Source: Ruminococcus sp. (GTDB lineage: Bacteria > Bacillota > Clostridia > Oscillospirales > Acutalibacteraceae). From it: DNA of 15,069 nucleotides. Position numbers and translations under genes: made by a program. Of the stretch, positions 13,697 through 15,069 are shown one piece after another. Position 1 is the stretch's first letter. The number at the start of each line of letters is the position of its first letter. The notes below the pieces were generated by a model. It worked only from the letters and a program-made list of their open reading frames with translations, was not told the DNA's origin and did no database searches. Where the stretch lies: NCBI GenBank assembly GCA_017502425.1, contig JAFVVB010000071.1:1-15069 (forward strand). Direction: 5' to 3'.

Positions 13697-14890
13697 TTAT
13701 CTGATTTTTCTTGACTCGATATAGTAGCGTTTATCGTGAGCGTGACCCATCGAGAAAGTTTTTCTAGGTAAAGAGCCGTCGGATTTAACCGCAGGGAATA
13801 AATCGTCTTTGCCCATACCCTCAAAAATAAAGCCTAAGGTGTTATCCTCTTTACATAAATCGTATACTACGTCTTCGCCGTGGATGTAGTCGATTTTTAC
13901 CTGAGGATTCTCTTTTAAATACTCGTCAATGAATACCTGTAATGTGCCTACTGGAAGTTCAGCGGTGGCTTTTACTGTGATGTGTTCGCTACCGTTTTTG
14001 GTAACGCACTCAAAATCCTGAGTGTTATCACCGTTTGAAACAGCGTGAGCTTCTAAGAATTTATTCATAAAATCGTCAGCATCAATATTGAACATTACTC
14101 GATAGATAGGCTCGAATTCGATTGATTTATCGTGGATGTTAACGATTTCAACTAAAGCGTAGCGGTTGAGCTTAGTAGGATTTTGTCTGTAACATTCCTT
14201 AGCGGTAGCTAAAGAATGGTTGCCGTCACCTACTGCAAATAACATATCGTTGCTGCTACCTGAGAGTAAGCTCTCAAGAGCATTCTGAACATCGTTTTGG
14301 GTGTTTTCGTCGATGAAGTAACCTTCGATATGACCGCCACCCTGCATTAAATCAAAGTTATACGCTGTATCGAATTCACTCTTTTTATTCTCGAGTGGCT
14401 CGATAACCTTTTTATCCTTATCATCGATTAAAAGCATAACGTGAGGCATCTCTAAAAGAGCATCTTTACGGATAGCTACTCGTGGTGGAATACGCTCGAG
14501 AACTGTCTGCTCAGTAGCACGGATAAGAGCGTTGGTGCCTTTGTTGTAGTCATAGTCTTCTAGGTCAATCACACCTACGATACCAAGACGTTTAGTGCCG
14601 TTTGACTCACGCTCAACGTAAATCATAGCATTATCATAAGTAGCAAATACATCTTCCTCGATATACTTTTTCATATTAGCGTTGATAGAGTTGATGTATG
14701 GTGTGTTGTCATCAGATAAATAAATCTCAGGTAAAATGATGTTTAAAGCAGATGGATAGTCACCTACTATTGCTTTAACATCGTCCCAGTACTTTTGCTC
14801 AGATATATACTGGTCACACGCAACAACCGACCATTTTTCAAAATCTTTTTTAGGTAGCATCATAGATGCAGGTTTAAAATGATAATTCAT
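13697..14890 (-). CDS. DUF1015 family protein
   Basis: A 397-aa cytoplasmic protein of the widespread DUF1015 family, whose biochemical role I cannot state. Family landmarks: the N-terminal FKPASMMLPKK and VVACDQYISEQKYW, the LIDD segment near 153, the strictly conserved-looking VGDGNHSLATAK (GDGNHS at 221-226), EPIYRV, and the C-terminal LPRKTFSMGHAHDKRYY. The frame opens 34 codons further upstream, but MNYHFKP at 14890 is the start: AGGAGG (14902-14897 on the minus strand) lies six bases before it, and the promoter falls inside the longer version. In other Firmicutes the gene is often found near serine biosynthesis genes; that context is absent here. It ends at a shared bidirectional terminator. 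Confidence 0.9.
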   Translation of the reverse strand: MNYHFKPASMMLPKKDFEKWSVVACDQYISEQKYWDDVKAIVGDYPSALNIILPEIYLSDDNTPYINSINANMKKYIEEDVFATYDNAMIYVERESNGTKRLGIVGVIDLEDYDYNKGTNALIRATEQTVLERIPPRVAIRKDALLEMPHVMLLIDDKDKKVIEPLENKKSEFDTAYNFDLMQGGGHIEGYFIDENTQNDVQNALESLLSGSSNDMLFAVGDGNHSLATAKECYRQNPTKLNRYALVEIVNIHDKSIEFEPIYRVMFNIDADDFMNKFLEAHAVSNGDNTQDFECVTKNGSEHITVKATAELPVGTLQVFIDEYLKENPQVKIDYIHGEDVVYDLCKEDNTLGFIFEGMGKDDLFPAVKSDGSLPRKTFSMGHAHDKRYYIESRKIR

Positions 14891-14918
14891 AATACGCCTC
14901 CTGAATTTGCTACACATA

Positions 14919-14947
14919 AGAATATCACAAAGACCGAGATTAAGCAA
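14919..14947 (-). promoter_or_regulatory. Promoter of the DUF1015 gene
   Basis: On the minus strand: -35 TTGCTT (14947-14942), a 17-base spacer, and -10 TATTCT (14924-14919) extended by TG directly upstream. The transcript would start near 14912, about 22 bases before the ATG. Confidence 0.78.
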
Positions 14948-14964
14948 CATTTTTATATAGCCTA

Positions 14965-14993
14965 TTGATAAAATAAGTGTTTTAGTATACAAT
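14965..14993 (+). promoter_or_regulatory. Promoter of the HAD hydrolase gene
   Basis: TTGATA (14965-14970), a 17-base spacer and TACAAT (14988-14993). The transcript would start near 15000, leaving only about ten untranslated bases, which include GGTGA (15001-15005) as ribosome binding site. It is back to back with the DUF1015 promoter, the -35 boxes being 17 bases apart. Confidence 0.7.
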
Positions 14994-15009
14994 TTACTAC
15001 GGTGATTAT

Positions 15010-15069
15010 ATGAAAAAACTCATAATGACGGATCTTGATTGCACTTTACTTCCGATGGATCAGGATCAG
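15010..15069 (+). CDS. HAD-superfamily hydrolase, N-terminal fragment (3' truncated)
   Basis: Only the first 20 codons are in the window. They begin MKKLIMTDLDCTLLP, which contains HAD motif I, DxDxT: Asp8 would be the nucleophile and Asp10 the acid/base. Cys stands where most relatives have Gly (DLDGTL). HAD enzymes are mostly phosphatases, but the substrate class depends on the cap domain, which lies outside the window. GGTGA five to nine bases upstream supports the start. It is divergent from DUF1015. Confidence 0.8.
   Translation, partial: MKKLIMTDLDCTLLPMDQDQ

Noticed and set aside
14891..14992. Upstream extension of DUF1015 by 34 codons
   Set aside because: The extension contains the promoter -10 and -35 boxes and the AGGAGG site, and is not like the family N-terminus, which begins at MNYHFKP.

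Overview
The window reads as a chromosomal segment from a moderately AT-rich Gram-positive anaerobe of the class Clostridia, most likely an Oscillospiraceae/Ruminococcaceae-type gut or rumen bacterium. This rests on the rimP-nusA-rnpM(ylxR)-ylxQ-infB-rbfA-nrnA-truB gene order, a short NusA without C-terminal acidic repeats, strong AGGAGG-type ribosome binding sites, sigma-A-like promoters with extended -10 boxes, and DUF6062, DUF1015 and OGG1-type proteins. I cannot name a species from the sequence alone.

Layout. (1) 1-291 is the 3' end of an Ig/fibronectin-like, probably extracellular protein, closed by a terminator. (2) 515-3549 is a three-gene carbohydrate ABC importer of the CUT1 type (lipoprotein binding protein plus two permeases, no ATPase), closed by a terminator. 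(3) 3661-10606 is the translation/RNA operon: a near-consensus promoter, a leader hairpin resembling a NusA-controlled attenuator, eight tightly spaced or overlapping genes and a terminator after truB. Its products cover 30S maturation (RimP, RbfA), transcription elongation (NusA), RNase P modulation (RnpM), a K-turn-type RNA-binding protein (YlxQ), translation initiation (IF-2), nanoRNA/cyclic dinucleotide turnover (NrnA) and tRNA U55 pseudouridylation (TruB). (4) 10605-11806, minus strand, holds a zinc-finger-like DUF6062 gene followed by a REP-associated tyrosine (HUH/Y1) transposase. Two inverted copies of a 23-bp REP-like palindrome sit in frame inside the transposase. (5) 11908-13649, plus strand, holds an OGG1-type DNA glycosylase, an uncharacterised helical 141-aa protein and a small two-TM membrane protein with its own promoter. 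(6) 13697-14890, minus strand, is a DUF1015 protein, divergent from the first 20 codons of a HAD-superfamily hydrolase at the right edge.

Most of the window is conserved housekeeping sequence. The less ordinary parts are the REP-like palindromes inside the RAYT gene, the divergent DUF6062/OGG promoter pair built on an inverted repeat, the duplicated CxxC...CxxH modules of DUF6062, and the rimP leader hairpin. I saw no CRISPR array, tRNA, rRNA, phage gene or complete insertion sequence.
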